Below the pieces are notes generated by a model, which did not search any database, was not told the origin of the DNA, and saw only the letters and a list, made by a program, of their open reading frames with translations. DNA of 64,000 nucleotides from Erythrophleum ivorense (taxonomy: Eukaryota; Streptophyta; Magnoliopsida; Fabales; Fabaceae): contig JAIUCV010000233.1 of NCBI GenBank assembly GCA_026724425.1, forward strand, positions 248,001 to 312,000, written 5' to 3'. The position numbers and the translations under genes are program-made. Each line of letters opens with the position of its first letter. Position 1 is the first letter of the stretch. Positions 1 to 14,200 of the stretch are shown in pieces.

Positions 1-1169
1 CCTACCACCTCTAATTTTTTTTTTCTTTTCTTTGTTTAAAACTTTTCAGTGTTATAAATTTTTATGCCCAGGAAGCTGGATTGGAAGCAAAATCCCGAAA
101 GCTCACGCATCTAATTTGAAGTTTGGACACTTGTCACTCCCTACTCACTACGACCATTGAATCTGCCCCGACTGACGTGGAATCTTCGTACTGGATGGTA
201 TCTGCAATGTGATCTTTTAGTTTTTTTCAAAACATGTAATGTATGTTTGCCTGTTGGGTTGGATTTGTCGGTTTTGTTTTTTTACAATCAAAATATGTCT
301 GTCCAAGAATAACAAGAAGAAAAAAAAATTACCGTGAACTACGGAACCTAAAGTAAAATCGCACCTGTTGATCCTTAAGTTTGCTTTTATATATTCAAGA
401 TGAAATTTGTTTTTAAAAAAAAGGTAATTTTAGAAATAGTTGTAAATTTTTACTTTTGAAATCCCACTTTTTATTGATCACTTCTAAAAAATCACAAAGA
501 ATATGTATAAAGCCATAAAATACAGAAAAGCAAAAACTATTTGTATAAGGAGATTTATCGGGATATATTCATATACGTGTATTTCACTAACCCGGTAGGT
601 CAGTAAGTAGGGGAGAACTATAAACGACCTAACCTAAATTATCTTGAGTGACCCCCCTCCCTTCCTCTTTCTTTCTTCATTTTCCATTTTGTTTGTATTA
701 TTATAGTATTTGTTATTCTCTACAAATGGGAAGGTCAAACGCATTCTGATTTGACTACCACAAATAATTCCCAGCAAATGAACGTTTCATCTTGGACTTA
801 CCTACCAACACGGGAATTTTATCTTCGATGACTTAAACAGACGTTTGACGAGACATGAAATGTCAAAGGTAAAACGATAACCCTCGTTCCCGTATGCGGC
901 GACCAAGAGGCAAAGCGTTTTCAACGGGCATTTGGGTGTAAGCAAGGTTTTTTTTTTTTTTTTACAATTATGTAATATTTATTATATTTTTAATCATTAT
1001 TTATTTGTTATTAATAATATCTATTTTATTTTAAATTTAACTTAAAAATAAGAATATAAAAACCTTTTCTTATTTATAAAATCACTTTTTTTTAAATGTT
1101 TTGCATATCAAATGACCTGTAAATTTTATATAACACAGAAACTCCCAATAAAAAGATAAATTAGTAGAT

Positions 1170-1730
1170 GTGTCAATAAAAAGTAAATTGGGTTAAACTT
1201 CATTTTTTAATTTAATTTTTTTACTTGATTTTATTCGATTTTAAGGTTGGATCCAGTCAAATTTTTTTAATTTAAATGATTAATTCTGTCTCTATTTTTT
1301 TAATTTTGCCCAATTTTTTTCAGGTTTCTTCACAAAACAATTAAGGGGTAGAGGTGTCAATAAAAAACAACTAGGGTTAGACATCTATTTTTAGTTTAAA
1401 ATTTTTTATTTTATTTTATTTTAAGGTTGGACTGAGCCAGTCTTTTTTTCCACCTTATTTAAATGATAAAATCTGTCTCTAATTCTTTAATTTTACCTAA
1501 ATTATTTTCTGAGTTTCTTCATGAAACAGTTAGGGTCAAAGGTGTCAATAAAAAAAAAATAGGGTTAGAGTTTTATTTTTAATTTACAATTTTTCGCCTT
1601 GATTTTTTTTCAATTTTAGGGTTGATCAGGTTAGTTTTTCTTTTTATTTAAATGGTTAAATCTGTCTCTAATTTTTTTTTTAATTTTACCCAACTTTTTT
1701 GCTAGTTTTTTCACAAAACTCTTGCAATAT
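1170..1730. repeat. Tandem repeat, about 186-bp unit, three copies
   Basis: Units begin with the same GTGTCAATAAAA string at 1170, 1354 and 1542 (spacing 184 and 188 bp). Each unit then carries a poly-T stretch, an AAGGTTGGA-like block (AGGGTTGAT in the third), a TTTAAATGRT block, AATCTGTCTCTA (last third) and a GTTTCTTCA–AAACA block near its end. The copies differ by scattered substitutions and small indels, so the array is not very young. No coding capacity is seen. Confidence 0.8.
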
Positions 1731-2599
1731 ATATTAAATGTGAGGAAATTTGAGTGTAATTTTTGAAACAAGAAGGGTATTAAATATAATTTAATCAAAT
1801 TTTAAATGAAATTAGTATAATTTTCTCAAAAATATGCTTACTTTTAATTTCATGGTGTTATATAGCCAAAATGCCAAAATAGCCATAGTAAGTTTATGAT
1901 TTTATGGTAAAAATTTATTAGAGGTTTTTTAAAATAAAATAAAATAAAAGGCTTTTATAGGAAGATGGGGTAGAAAAATTAAGTTTATATTTAAATAGAG
2001 CTTACTCAACCCATAATAACAACGACTCTATGCACGAGAGAACAGTGAGCTAGAACCCACAAACTAATTCTTTAATTTGTAAATATTGGAAAATTATATA
2101 TATACTGCTGTTATTTAATTTTACGTGTTTAAAATAGTTTTAGACACAACTTGCAATATTATATGATTATTTAAGTTTTATAAATACAATTTAATTGGCG
2201 AACAATTATTTAATGAAATAATTATTAAACCTAGATTCTAATTTTTTTTATCAAACTTAAATTCTAATCTCTGTTAGGCAAATAATATTCTTTGTAGTAC
2301 GTAAGAGAGGTGTGGATGCGATTTAATTGTTGGTTTTTTTTTTTAAGAAACAAATTGAAATTTTGGGTTAATCGGACTGTGACAAGGTCACGAGCATAAT
2401 TAAGATTCTTCCCACAAGGCAAATAGGAACAGCTAAGAAAGAGTCCAATAGATTTCCCCTGGTCTCTCGGTTTTCGAATTGGCTTGTAATTAATTAGGAC
2501 CATAGAAAGTGGTGTACGGCGTAATTGTTTGTTTAATAATTGAAGTTCATCAAATATACGTGTGTGTGTGTATATATTTAATGATTAAAATTAGGTATA

Positions 2600-2765
2600 T
2601 ATATTTGTTCTTTTATTAGTAATTTTTTTATTAAAATATAATAAATATATAATTTGTTATAAAAATTATACATTTGTGGTGATTTAATTAAAAAATTATA
2701 TACTTATTATGTTTTAATTAAAGAATTTGAGAATAAAAATATATATAATTGTATATAATTTTTTT
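2600..2765. repeat. AT-rich dispersed repeat, copy 1
   Basis: The stretch carries blocks resembling AATTAAAAAATTATATACTT and TTTTAATTAAAGAATTTGAGA. Similar blocks recur near 39520–39700 and 42960–43130. The sequence is low in complexity, so part of the similarity could be compositional. Borders are approximate. Confidence 0.4.
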
Positions 2766-2856
2766 CGATTTTTAATGCTACCAGATAATACAATGACCAG
2801 AGCAGTATATCTTTTTTTTCTTTTTTTTTTTTTTGGCTAACAAACAGAGTGAGTTA

Positions 2857-3942
2857 GGGCCTGTTTGGTATGATGTATAGGATATGTCTGATAGTATAAG
2901 ACCTGATAAGATAAGGTTTGATAGGATAAAACTTGATAAAATTTTAAAACTATACAGTGTTTGGTATTATAATGTATAAGATAATGTATCATATAAGATA
3001 ATATTATCATTTATTTTGTAATACACTATATAATGCTGGATAGGATAAAAAATTAACTCTTTTGACAAAAATACCCTTTACTTAAAAATACATTATATTT
3101 ATCTAAACTTATTGTGTTATATTAACTTTCAGAAAAAAAAATGAATAAATAAGACTTCACATAGTGTATGGTTATTTAGTAACTTAGGTTACCTGATCTT
3201 ATTTGGTCATATCAGGTTAAATAACTAAAGAATAATTTGGGCATATTAGGTCAGGTTGGTTATATTAGCCAATTTTAGCCAAATATATAATTTTTAAGAA
3301 CTTATATGAAATTTTTATTTTTTAAGAGTCAATTTATAATTTTTACTAAATATTAAAAAATGACTTAATTAGTTTAAGAAACATTCCAACCTAACATCAT
3401 GTTAAACTAATTAAATTGAATCGGATACTAAATTAGTTTTTGCGTAACTTATTCTAATCCTATTAATTTTTTTTAAAATTATTTTATAAGGACTTGTATA
3501 AAAAAAATTAGTGGTAAAATATAATTTTATAAGAATTTATATAAAAAATTTATTTTTTAGGGTTATTTTATAATTTTCATCAAAAATTATTTTATAAGGA
3601 CTTATATGAAAATTTTATTTTTTTGGGGATCATTTTATAATTTTATAATTTGTATCAAAAATTTAAAAGTGCCTAATTAACCTGATCCAACCTAACCAAT
3701 GAATATTCCTATAAGTGAAGGGTTAAAATCAGAAAATATTAATAAGATTTTATACATTAAAATCTAATCAGGTCTAATCCTACCCTCCAAGACATGATTA
3801 GATTATACATCATTTTGATATATAAGAGAGATATGATATATAAGCTTATACAATACATTACTTACACCAAATTAATGATAAGTTCATAATGTATTGTATT
3901 AGCTTATACTATTAGATCTTATACGGTATGCCAAACAAACCT
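2857..3942 (+). mobile_element. PIF/Harbinger-like non-autonomous element, copy 1 (1086 bp)
   Basis: The left end reads GGGCCTGTTTGGTATGATGT. The right end, read in reverse, is AGGTTTGTTTGGCATACCGT, so the two ends form an imperfect terminal inverted repeat that stays recognisable for about 45 bp. TTA flanks the element on both sides (2854–2856 and 3943–3945), matching the 3-bp TWA target duplication of PIF/Harbinger elements. There is no open frame of transposase size, so it is non-autonomous. A second, inverted copy lies at 38261–39399 and is similar along its whole length. The class is inferred from the termini and target site. Confidence 0.75.
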
Positions 3943-3945
3943 TTA

Positions 3946-5332
3946 TTGAGTTGCTGGCACCGGCAGAGTTGAGACAGTTATTTAAATCAGTGTTGAGATA
4001 TCCAAGGCGGTGATGGTCCTGTTTCTAATAACATTATGGGCCATGGCCCATTAGTCCTTTTCGATTTGACTGGGTTTGGGACCCACCACTTTCTTCGGCG
4101 GAACTTCTTGGTGATGGTCTCCAAGGGCCCACGATCCCTCACCAGTTCAATCTTCCTTTGTTCACTTCTCCAGGTGGTCCAGTCTTGTATTCTATGCTTT
4201 CATTGCTTTTGTTTTCAAATTTTCTCGTCCATGTCCAATGCATAAACGCCCCCTTTCTATATTTTTGTTTAGACTTATATTGTCCTCTTAGATTAGCATC
4301 AAACTCTATCCCCTGCAGGGGCACTGTTTTCTCAAAAGCTAGCCTACAATCACAGTCTATTATGCTTTTAACTAGTTAAGTGCAAGAAGGTTAATAAAGA
4401 CGGAGACAGAGTTGTTTTTATTGGGTAACCAATACTTATGAACTACATTATCATTTGAACCTTAAATAAAACACAATTTTTATTTCTGGTTCTTGAAAAT
4501 TAAGTTAATCGAATTGAATCTTTTTTTTTTTTTTCAACTGAGTTCAAAATCGGCAGAACTACCTTCTTTTTGCCAGAAATTTGAAGTAATTTAAACTCAA
4601 ATGAGAGAAAGAGATGTTCTAGATGAGTAGGAGGGATATTCTGCCTCAATTATTTAGCTCTTATCTCTAAAATATTGTAAACCAGTTGCATCGATTACTC
4701 TATATTTTGTAGCACTGTCACTTGACTGGGAACAAATAATTGTCATTAGGCATCGAGATACCAATTATTCAAACTGTGCTTTTTTTCTTAAATTAATATG
4801 CTGTTGGAAGAATTATTGGAGGGCTTTTCTGCAAAAAAATAGAAAAATTCTGCAATTTAAGTCAACGATTGTCGACATTATCGGGGGCAGGTTTGAAAGG
4901 AGAAGGGGAAATCACCCGATTTTATTCACAGTTACATCAACGTGCATATTCCCGTCTATAACTCAGCTCCTGTTCAGAATGTCTTTGCCATCCTTTTCTT
5001 TCATGAAAGTATCTCTGTCCTATAGATGCTCATTATTATAACTGTTGCAACTATTTTCACGCTTCATTCGTAGCGGGGTTTAAGTTCACCAATTGATGAA
5101 TATATCTATCTCTTTTATATGCATTATTGGTTGACTTCTGTGAATTATTCAGACATATGAAATCAGCACAGTGAACACATGTGGGTGGGTGGCTAATAAT
5201 TTTGATCACTCCATTACTCCAAAAAAATGAATTTCTACTTTTTCAAAAAGTAATCCAAGATTTTCCCTGTTCCCAAGTCACCAATGTTACTCCATAGTTG
5301 AATCATGGCTGTTGGGACGCCTGCAACCGGCC

Positions 5333-5369
<37 letters not shown>

Positions 5370-8300
5370 GTAAGCATCGCATGTGGGAAGTAGGGACCCA
5401 TAGCCACAATCATTATGCTATGGAAAAACTATAGTCACTTTAGATCTTGTGTAATTGTATACATGTATAATAAAAGAAATAGTGATAAAAAGTAATCAAA
5501 ATGCGTATGAGGTTGATTTTTTTTTTTTTCTCTTTTTTACTGTATTATAATAGTCTACAGATAGCCACGACTTCGCTATTACTTAATGATACTTAATCTT
5601 CATTTTTATTCGCCTCAGGCGCATTGAATTGTACCTTGAGCAAAAACAAGTTAATTGGGATCAGGGATTGGCCCACAAAGGAGTTGCTATCATCATCACC
5701 ATCACAGTGTAACCAGAACGAGAATAACAATTAATAATCCATGGAAATTTGATGGATGTGGTGCGCCACTTGGGATGGATGAAGTATGCTTCTGAATGCT
5801 CACGCAGTTCTTGACTTCTGAATCTGGAATATTCACTGAAAAGGCATAAGGGATTTGAGATTTGGATTGGCGCTGTGAGTTGAAGGGGAATGTATGGTGC
5901 AAATCCCATTTTTATTGAATGGTATCATTGAATTCATGAAAAAGGAGGAGGCTTCCAACCCCCACATTCGATTGGAATTATTATTCTACTATTGAAACTT
6001 CTAATATTCTTCGCATGGACTTGGCTTTGTGGACCATTCATTGGGAAATAGGTTTAGCATAGTTTAATGATAACCTTCCCCACATCTTCTGCATTTCAGC
6101 ATGCATAATATATTAATATCCCTCTTCCATAATGTAATTTATAATATGAGTTCATTTGACAGAAAAAGGGATTACAGATCATGATAATATTAAAATGAAG
6201 CATATAAACTATAATTTAACATAAAAATAAAAAAGTGACACAAAAAAACGACATGACCTAGAAGCAGAGTGAACGGCAAAAGCTTGGAAAACCATTACAA
6301 ATTTGAAAACAATGTTGGATATTTTAAAATAAAATATTATAATTAGACTAATTAAAACAATCCTCATTATGGATTTTTTTTTTGTTAAATATTGTGGCCC
6401 AGATATTTTAAGAATATACCATACAAGCAATTATATGAAAGTAAGTGGGTAAGGGTTAATATGGCATGACTAAAGCAAATAATCTTTTTGGCTGGAATCA
6501 GACTGTCTGTTTAAACTGACTATTTTGTGAGAGTATTATTGGCAAGAAAAGATTTTTCATGAACAAAAATCACTGAGATCAAGCACTCGCTGAAAAACTA
6601 CATTTGATTACTTCACATTCTTCTGTTTTGTTTTTTTATTTTGTGTTATGATTTCAAATACTTGTGATTTCTGTTGATAATTGGATTTTAATTTAACATC
6701 GAGTCAAATCATTATGACTTAAGATATTTATGTCTTTGATGTTCTTGTTATTGAATCTCATATTTTTTGATATTTGAAATTATTGTACATTATTGATCAT
6801 ATTAAACTTGTAAAGAATTCATATAAAAAATTTAGAATTACCATGCGACTGGTACTTACGTAACTAATTCACATGGATGCTCCTGCAATATTATTTCATA
6901 TCATGCATTTATATTAATATATCAGCACAAAATCCTTCTGTATCCATCCATAGCCTCCAATACTCCCATTGCTGATTAAACTTTTTGTCCCTGTCAGACA
7001 CCTTCTTCCATTCTCTCAATTATTTAGGCCTTTCAATGTCAAACACGCCCTTACCTTTATGTTCCTTTTCGTCACATTTTAGGCAATAACCCACCATTTG
7101 TGACTACAATGAATCAAAAGGGACTTGACATACGTACAAATTCATTGCAGTCTGCAATTTTGCATTGAACAGTACTGTGTGGTCCAAACGTAGAGAAGTC
7201 CTAGTGGGAATATTTTCTGAAGAGGGCATCAAATCCACTTCTCTTCCAATGGCCGTGCCGATCAACTGACCCTACTTCCAGGAAAATTCTCCCTCAAGTA
7301 GGCAAAACTGGAAAGTCTACCCTGGTGAAACTAAACCGAATCTTGCATATGTTATATATCTTCCACACTTTTCTTCTCCTCTAAAGTTGTGGCTTTAATA
7401 CTAGCTAGAGAGAAAAAAGCAATGGCTTATAGCTTTTAAATCGTTCAGAACCATGTCCACACCACCAGCCAAGGCCACATATAGTGCTTTCTGAATTGTA
7501 TCAATTGTGATGATGGACTATCGTGCTGTATATAACCCTTAAGACATTGGAACCATAAAATGACACAACTTTGAAGGTAAAATACTACGGTGTGTTTCCT
7601 CATATGGAATAAAGAAAAAAGTCAATCTATTTCTTTTTCTTTTTTGGGGTATAAGTTATTTCTCTTGTATCATATCCGAAGCCATGAAAACCAATATTAT
7701 TTTGACAACTAAAAAATATCTTCAGTAGGCCCATATCCCATTTCAAAGGAGTCCAATTACATTTTATACTTTAATTAATGTCAGGCCTTGGAGTGTCATT
7801 TTGGGCTTTTCAGCCCAATTTTGGTAGGTTGGTTTGGAGATACGAGTACTATTTTGTTTGGGCACCGTTCTTTTTTTCGACTGCTTGTTTGTTTGGACAC
7901 TTTCATATAAGCGAGTTCGAACCCCAAAAAAGAAAAAAACATCAATTGGTACCTGTCCAGTTATAAATTTTACTCTGCCCTTCCTACTGTTTTTGATGTA
8001 AGTCCCACAAAAGAAAAAAAAAAGAAAAATGTGAATTTCATAAAAAAAAAAACAAATGAACAATACATTGATGAAACTTTATAAATAACATATAAATAAT
8101 AAAAATAAATAGTATATGAGCCATGCGTTTTATATATATATAATGATACTGTTAGAGTTCCTAACAGAAGCTACATAAATGTGGTTAGCTACGAGTATAT
8201 AACAAGATATTTTATTTCGTCCAAATGGGAACTTTCTGGTTTAAATTCCTTTAAATTGAAAGCATATAGGAGGCCGATTCTTCTGGTCCAACAACCTGAT

Positions 8301-9300
8301 GCATTTTTTTTTCCGTCTGACTTGCCATTGCATCAACTCCAGCTCTGAACCACCAAATACAAGCAATAAGAATATGAGTTAAAACCACCACTAGTTTAAA
8401 TTGCCAGTTGTGTAGGGGCAAAGTTGAATTTCTACACAATGTGTAATTACCTGCCAAGGTCAAAAGGAATCAGAGTAATTCGCAGAATCTACTTTTGCCC
8501 GACACTTCACACCAGACAAACAAGTGTATAGAATTTGTTCGAATCCTCTAAAACCCATTAGTCGAATCAGCCCTTTTCTTTAATGGCAGCGATTTTACAG
8601 TTTTCATTAGATGGGAAAACCCTATCATAGAGCCCATGGCCATATCCCGCATGCAACAAAAATGGGATTGGAATGTCTAAGGATTTCGCTGACGAGAAAG
8701 CAAGACCAAGAACATTTTTGTTTTGAACTCCATAAAATGAAGGAAATGGCAACAATCTTATTAACATGAGGAAAAATGGATGAGTCTCTCGTTCACTTAA
8801 GGAAGTGGTTCATGAGACTTGCTCCACGACAGTGGTCATGAAACAAGAGAAATAGGAATTAAAAAAAAAATTGTAAGAGACGGAATATAATAGTTTTATG
8901 GGTATAATTTTCATTTTAACAAAAAGTTAAGTCCGTCACCTTTAAATTTATAAGAAGTTGAGGTAAGTTATCTAAAATATTGTGAGTTAAAAAAAGAAAT
9001 TAATATTAACACAAAAAAGAATTTAAAATAGTGTAAAGAAAAAGCGTGAGAGAGAAGGAAGGAAGGGGCCCCGCTTTTCTACGTGGCACTAGTCAGTGGT
9101 AAAGAACACTGTCCGGGATGATAGCATGCTGTAGAGGAAGCGTGCTCTTCGGCCACCCGTGCTCAAATTTCTTTTTCAGTTCATTTTCGGAATCCCGAAA
9201 CAGGTACACCAAACACGTTTTGGTCTTTTGACCCCGCCTCATACTCTCTCTCTCTCGATTTTGATATTTGAATTTATACGTCGCTTTTGCGTTCATTCCA
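3946..9300. other. Intergenic region without a supported gene
   Basis: The region is AT-rich with scattered short frames, none resembling a protein I know. It includes a (TA)n microsatellite at 5336–5366. A stretch at about 8250–8770 is somewhat less AT-rich and has two open frames on the minus strand (66 and 70 codons) that could be remnants of an exon pair, but I recognise no family. Promoter elements of the downstream kinase gene may lie toward its right end. Confidence 0.5.
5336..5366. repeat. (TA)n microsatellite
   Basis: About 31 nt of uninterrupted TA dinucleotides. Length is likely to vary between individuals. Confidence 0.9.
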
Positions 9301-10555
9301 ATTCTTTTGCCGCTCTCTCTTTCCCATCTTGAAAATTTGATATTAAAGAATCCGTAAATCCAATGTTTGAAGAGTCTTCTATAGCAGTGTTCCTGTTTTG
9401 ACTCTCAGGGGCAACTCCTGTAGCTACCAGATACTTCCCAGGAAGGCCTGCTGCTTTACTTTCTCTTCATATTATTATTTGAATTCAGGTTCTTACCAAC
9501 ATTTTCCATCTTGTTATTCTCTGGAAATTTCTCCTTTTCTTGTGTTTTACTTCTCCGGTTTGTTGCATTTTTGCTCTGTTCATCTTGAATTTGTTCTTGG
9601 GAATTCTTTCTTCCTCAACGTCCTTGACAGTTCTTTGATTTCTTTGTTTTGATGATAAGTTCCTTCGAGGAGTTTTGCAACAAAGTAAAGGTTATGTTTC
9701 TGTTGTAAATGATGTATTAGAGTTAGTTTCCATTTCGTTTCTCACACCGGAGAGTGACAAGTGTGCGAGAATACTTTTCAGTTTTCATTCGGGAAGAAAG
9801 CCTAGATTTGCTGATTGCTTGATAATAAAGGTACGGGAACACACGACACTATCAAAATTAGAAGACTATAAGAGTCCATTGGATATTATCAACTATGCTC
9901 ATATTATTGGTAACTGTAGTGACAGAAGAAGTAGCTGGCTTTCTATGAAGTTGATCTTCTGCCCTTACTTGGAGGTTTCAGACTCTAATATTCATGGGTT
10001 AGAAAATTATTTTTTTTCCTAAAAAGTCTTTTTTGTACCTTCTTAGTTTGGTTTCCTAAATCTCGTCCTTTTCCCCACGAATGAGATTGGGTTGACGCAC
10101 ATAAGGATGATGAGTCCGTCGAGCTGCTTAGTATGATTAGTGGTTCCTACTGAAGCATTCAATAAAAGAGGGATTCTGAGCTTGAACTTAGGATCTTGTG
10201 GACAACCAATGTTGAACTTCATAGTTAATGTTCTAACTTCTAAACGGTATATATCCAGCTCAATACAAACTAATGTGGAAATCGATCATAACTATCATTG
10301 GTTTGGTCGCATTTGGTGTCTCTTTTATTACATCTCTTTTGTGAGGCCTATTTCTTACTTATATGTATATATAACAGATGATGATTTCCTTATCGAGGGA
10401 GGAACAATTCTGTTAAAATTTTTCAACTGCCCTCCAGCTCATACTATTGCTCTATTTTTATTATTTTATTTTGTGAATAACATAAGTGTTGCTAATACCT
10501 CCAGGAATGACACTCTATTAATGATAGTCGGAGGGTGAAGTAATTCCAGTTCAAA
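9301..10555 (+). other. Probable promoter and leader region of the NEK gene
   Basis: A CT-rich stretch (9240–9330) is followed by a region with fewer AT runs directly before the kinase start codon at 10556. Plant NEK genes commonly have leader introns, and several GT/AG pairs here would allow one, but I cannot place the transcription start or the leader exons from sequence alone. The open frames at 9398–9652, 9675–10022 and 10140–10538 have no recognisable protein content. Confidence 0.35.
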
Positions 10556-11255
10556 ATGGAGCAGTATGAAATTCTAGAACAGATTGGCAAAGGTTCCTTT
10601 GGTTCTGCTCTGCTCGTGAGGCACAAGCATGAAAGGAAAAGGTGGGGATCTTTCCAAACTCTGTTCAAATGTGATCTAACATATCCGTTTACAGGTTAAG
10701 TTGTTAAGTAATGTACATGATGTGTTTAGGCATATACCAGGTATATTTTTTATTTATTTCATTGTCTTCATTTAAGGTATGTCCTCAAGAAGATCCGTCT
10801 TGCCCGCCAAACTGATAGAACCCGTAGATCTGCCCACCAGGAGGTATCTACTTGCCCCTTTTCTGATTCCCCCACGCTTACCTCAGGTTTTGGCTTTTGG
10901 CTTTTGGCTTTCCTCTTTCTATGGGGCTTCATGAATAATGGCACTTTGTATTTCAAGATACAAAAAATGAAAGATTCAGTCTAGTGCATTTTATATAATA
11001 AAAAATAGATACATATACAAGTATGTCCAATTTTTTTTATTCATTTAGTCTATATCACATTAAATTGAATGTCATACTTCTCCTCATTGGTATATATCCT
11101 GATTCTGTATTTGCTATTTCAATTTATCAGATTGTAAGATCCTTTGTTGGTTTCTTGTTTTGCAGATGGAGCTTATCTCTAAAGTACAAAATCCATTTAT
11201 AGTTGAATACAAAGATTCCTGGGTAGAAAAGGTCAGCTTCTTCTTCTTCTTCTTC

Positions 11256-11287
<32 letters not shown>

Positions 11288-14200
11288 TCTAAAACAGAAC
11301 TTTCTAATTCCGTTGTTTTATTCTAGCTATCTTGCCTTTTGTTTGGTTTACTATTCAGGAGTGGTTAGAGTCCAAATTTTGGTTGATGTTGATCAGGATG
11401 ACTTATTCTGCATTTTGAAATTTTAGTAGTTTGTTTTTCTCCTATTTGTTTATGATTGTTTACATCTATGATTTCTTACTAATGGAGATGCTTATAGTGG
11501 GAACTCCTTTTGTAATGCATTATATGGAGGTCTAAAACTTGTGATTAATTTATGATTCTGAAATTGGTAAGTTGGTGTCTTCATTTCACTTCCAGGGCTG
11601 TTTCGTATGCATCATCATAGGCTATTGTGAAGGGGGAGACATGTAAGTTATGGTTCACAGTCAATTCAAGTTTGGAGGAAGTCAGACCCTTTATTTAGGA
11701 CATGTTTATCTTATTCTTGCTATTTTTGCTATCCTCCTACGATTTGTCTTTGTGGTACAGGGCTGAAGCTATCAAAAAGGCTAACGGCGTTCATTTTCCT
11801 GAAGAGGTTGGTCATGCTTGCGGCAAATCCTTCTAATTCTGAGCCTGATCCATAGTTTTCATCCTAAGACTTGGAAACTTTACTAAGTTACTAATATCTA
11901 CCAACCTTTGTATACAGAAACTTTGTAAATGGCTCGTTCAACTCTTGATGGCACTTGATTACTTGCATGCAAACCATATCCTTCATCGTGATGTCAAGGT
12001 AAATGGCTTCTATAAGTTTAATAATTGTAGATGTTATGTAGCTAGGACTTCTGAGAACTTAGAGGACCAACACTCTTTTGATGTTTTTCCACATTTTCAG
12101 TGTTCAAATATATTCTTGACAAAAGATCAAGACATACGACTAGGTAATGACTTGCCTTAATCCTTCCTTATACTGCTCATAGACTTCATGAATATGTTAA
12201 AACATTGCTAAGTTTTTCCTTGTTTTGTAGTATCCTGTCCTTATGCTATGCATGTTGGATGCAGGTGATTTTGGTCTGGCTAAATTATTGACATCTGATG
12301 ATCTTGCTTCCTCAGTGAGTGATATGGTCTAGATAGTGATTTGATCTACTGTTTGTGTATGTTCAATTGATTAATAACCGAGTGTTTTTGCTTTAAACTA
12401 AGGTTGTTGGGACTCCAAGTTACATGTGCCCTGAGCTTCTTGCTGATATACCCTATGGTTCTAAGTCAGATATCTGGTCTTTGGGTAGGATAGATTTCTA
12501 CTGTACTCTTAAACTCATCTAAGGCTTAACCACTTTCTTTGCCCTCTTCTACTGTACTCAACTGCTCTGGATATTGATTGTAATTTATAACGATTGCCAG
12601 GCTGCTGTGTATATGAAATGGCTGCCCACAAGCCGGCTTTTAAAGCTTTTGTAAGTTACTATCTAGAGCTGGAAGTCATTAACAATTCTTTTATTATTTG
12701 CAGTTTTTCTGCTTTTTTTTTTTTGGCTTAAATCTTAAAAATGGGTTTTTGTCAGGGATACAATCATTTGTTTGACACACTGAATATCTTGTTGGATACA
12801 AACATTTTGCTTCTCATTCTTTAAATCTTATGGTGGCCTACTGAATTTCATCACTTCACATTTCTGAGGTTTTTAGCATAACTTAAAACATTGACTTGAA
12901 AGCACTGCGTTTGAAGAGAGAAGAAAAAAAATCTTATTCATGGCTTTAATATCTTCATTATACTTACTTGACAACTATGGAATTGGGTGTTATTTAAATT
13001 CTCTTAAAACTCTAAAATAGGATTGGAAATTATATTGTGATACAACTTTAGAATCAGGGTGTATTGTTTTGAACAATGTACATTTTTAATATATTTTGTT
13101 TTCTTCTATTTAAACAGGATATGCAAGCTTTAATTAACAAAATAAACAAGTCAATTGTGGCTCCTCTTCCAACCATGTATTCTGGTGCTTTGTGAGTTCT
13201 CTTTTTCTCAAGAATCTTGAGTTCTTTAGAAACTTTAACTGTCTTCTCTTATTTCACAATTGTGTTAGTGCCTATATTTACAGAACTTTAATAATGTTAA
13301 TGCCTGCTTTATGCGACCACACATGTTATTAATCAAATTAGGAATGACCCTTCTACGCATTTATTTTTTATAAGGCCTACTATTAGATTTTATGCCTCCT
13401 CGTGGTTGCTAGGCTTCCAAATTGTTGAGGAATTCAAAATTTAAGTGCTTTACATTGGGTGTTCTGTGTTATTATGTCATTCAAAGGCTGGTCAGCAGCT
13501 TTAATTATACTCAATCCTCATAATATTACCTTTCATTACGGGAGAATGAAAGCATATAATTCAATCATGAGATTTAGTTTACCAATATATATTTCACAGT
13601 GATTATTCTGGTTTAGCGGCAAGTAATCCTGTTTGTTTAGCTCTTGGTATACCTCCAGATCTAGATTCTTTGTGTTGACTCTCATTCTTGATCTTTCCGG
13701 AGTTGCCTATCGTATTTCCTGCTCATGTTATTGACATCATTGATTTGTGTAACTTGTGAATAATATTTTTGTTTCTCCTTTCAGTCGAGGGCTTGTCAAA
13801 AGTATGCTACGGAAAAATCCAGAGCTTAGACCGAGTGTATGTTTTCTTTCTCAAGTATTCTGTGGTTAACTTTGTTTTGGTTTATTTGTTCAAAACAAAT
13901 TAAGTGGAGTTTGTTGTGGTAGGCTGCAGAGTTACTAAATCATCCGCATCTTCAGCCTTACATTCTTAAAATTCACCTAAAACTAAACAGCCCTAGAAGA
14001 AGTACTTTTCCATTCCAGTGGCCCGAGTCAAACTATGCAAGGAGAACCCGGTTTGTGGAGCCATATTCTGTTTCTACCCTTTCTGATAGAGATAAACGCT
14101 TGTCATTCAGCAATGACAGGGCCTTAAATCCTAGTATTTCTGGAACTGAAAAAGATTTTCAGTGTTCTACTCAAAATACGCATGGACTTTCCACTCATTC

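Larger units (their letters stand above)
1..2853. other. Gene-free AT-rich intergenic region
   Basis: I see no gene here. The stretch is AT-rich with many poly-T and poly-A runs, and the short reading frames look random. It contains a three-copy tandem repeat (1170 to about 1730, listed separately) and an AT-rich dispersed repeat (about 2600–2765). Position 1 is an arbitrary cut. Confidence 0.6.

Noticed and set aside
7905..8545. GTTCGAACC and GTTCGAATCC strings (near 7914 and 8537) as T-arms of tRNA genes
   Set aside because: No cloverleaf (acceptor, D and anticodon stems) could be built around either.
8251..8767. Two minus-strand frames as exons of a gene
   Set aside because: No recognisable protein, no convincing start, and the splice junction is ambiguous. 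I keep it only as a possible relic.
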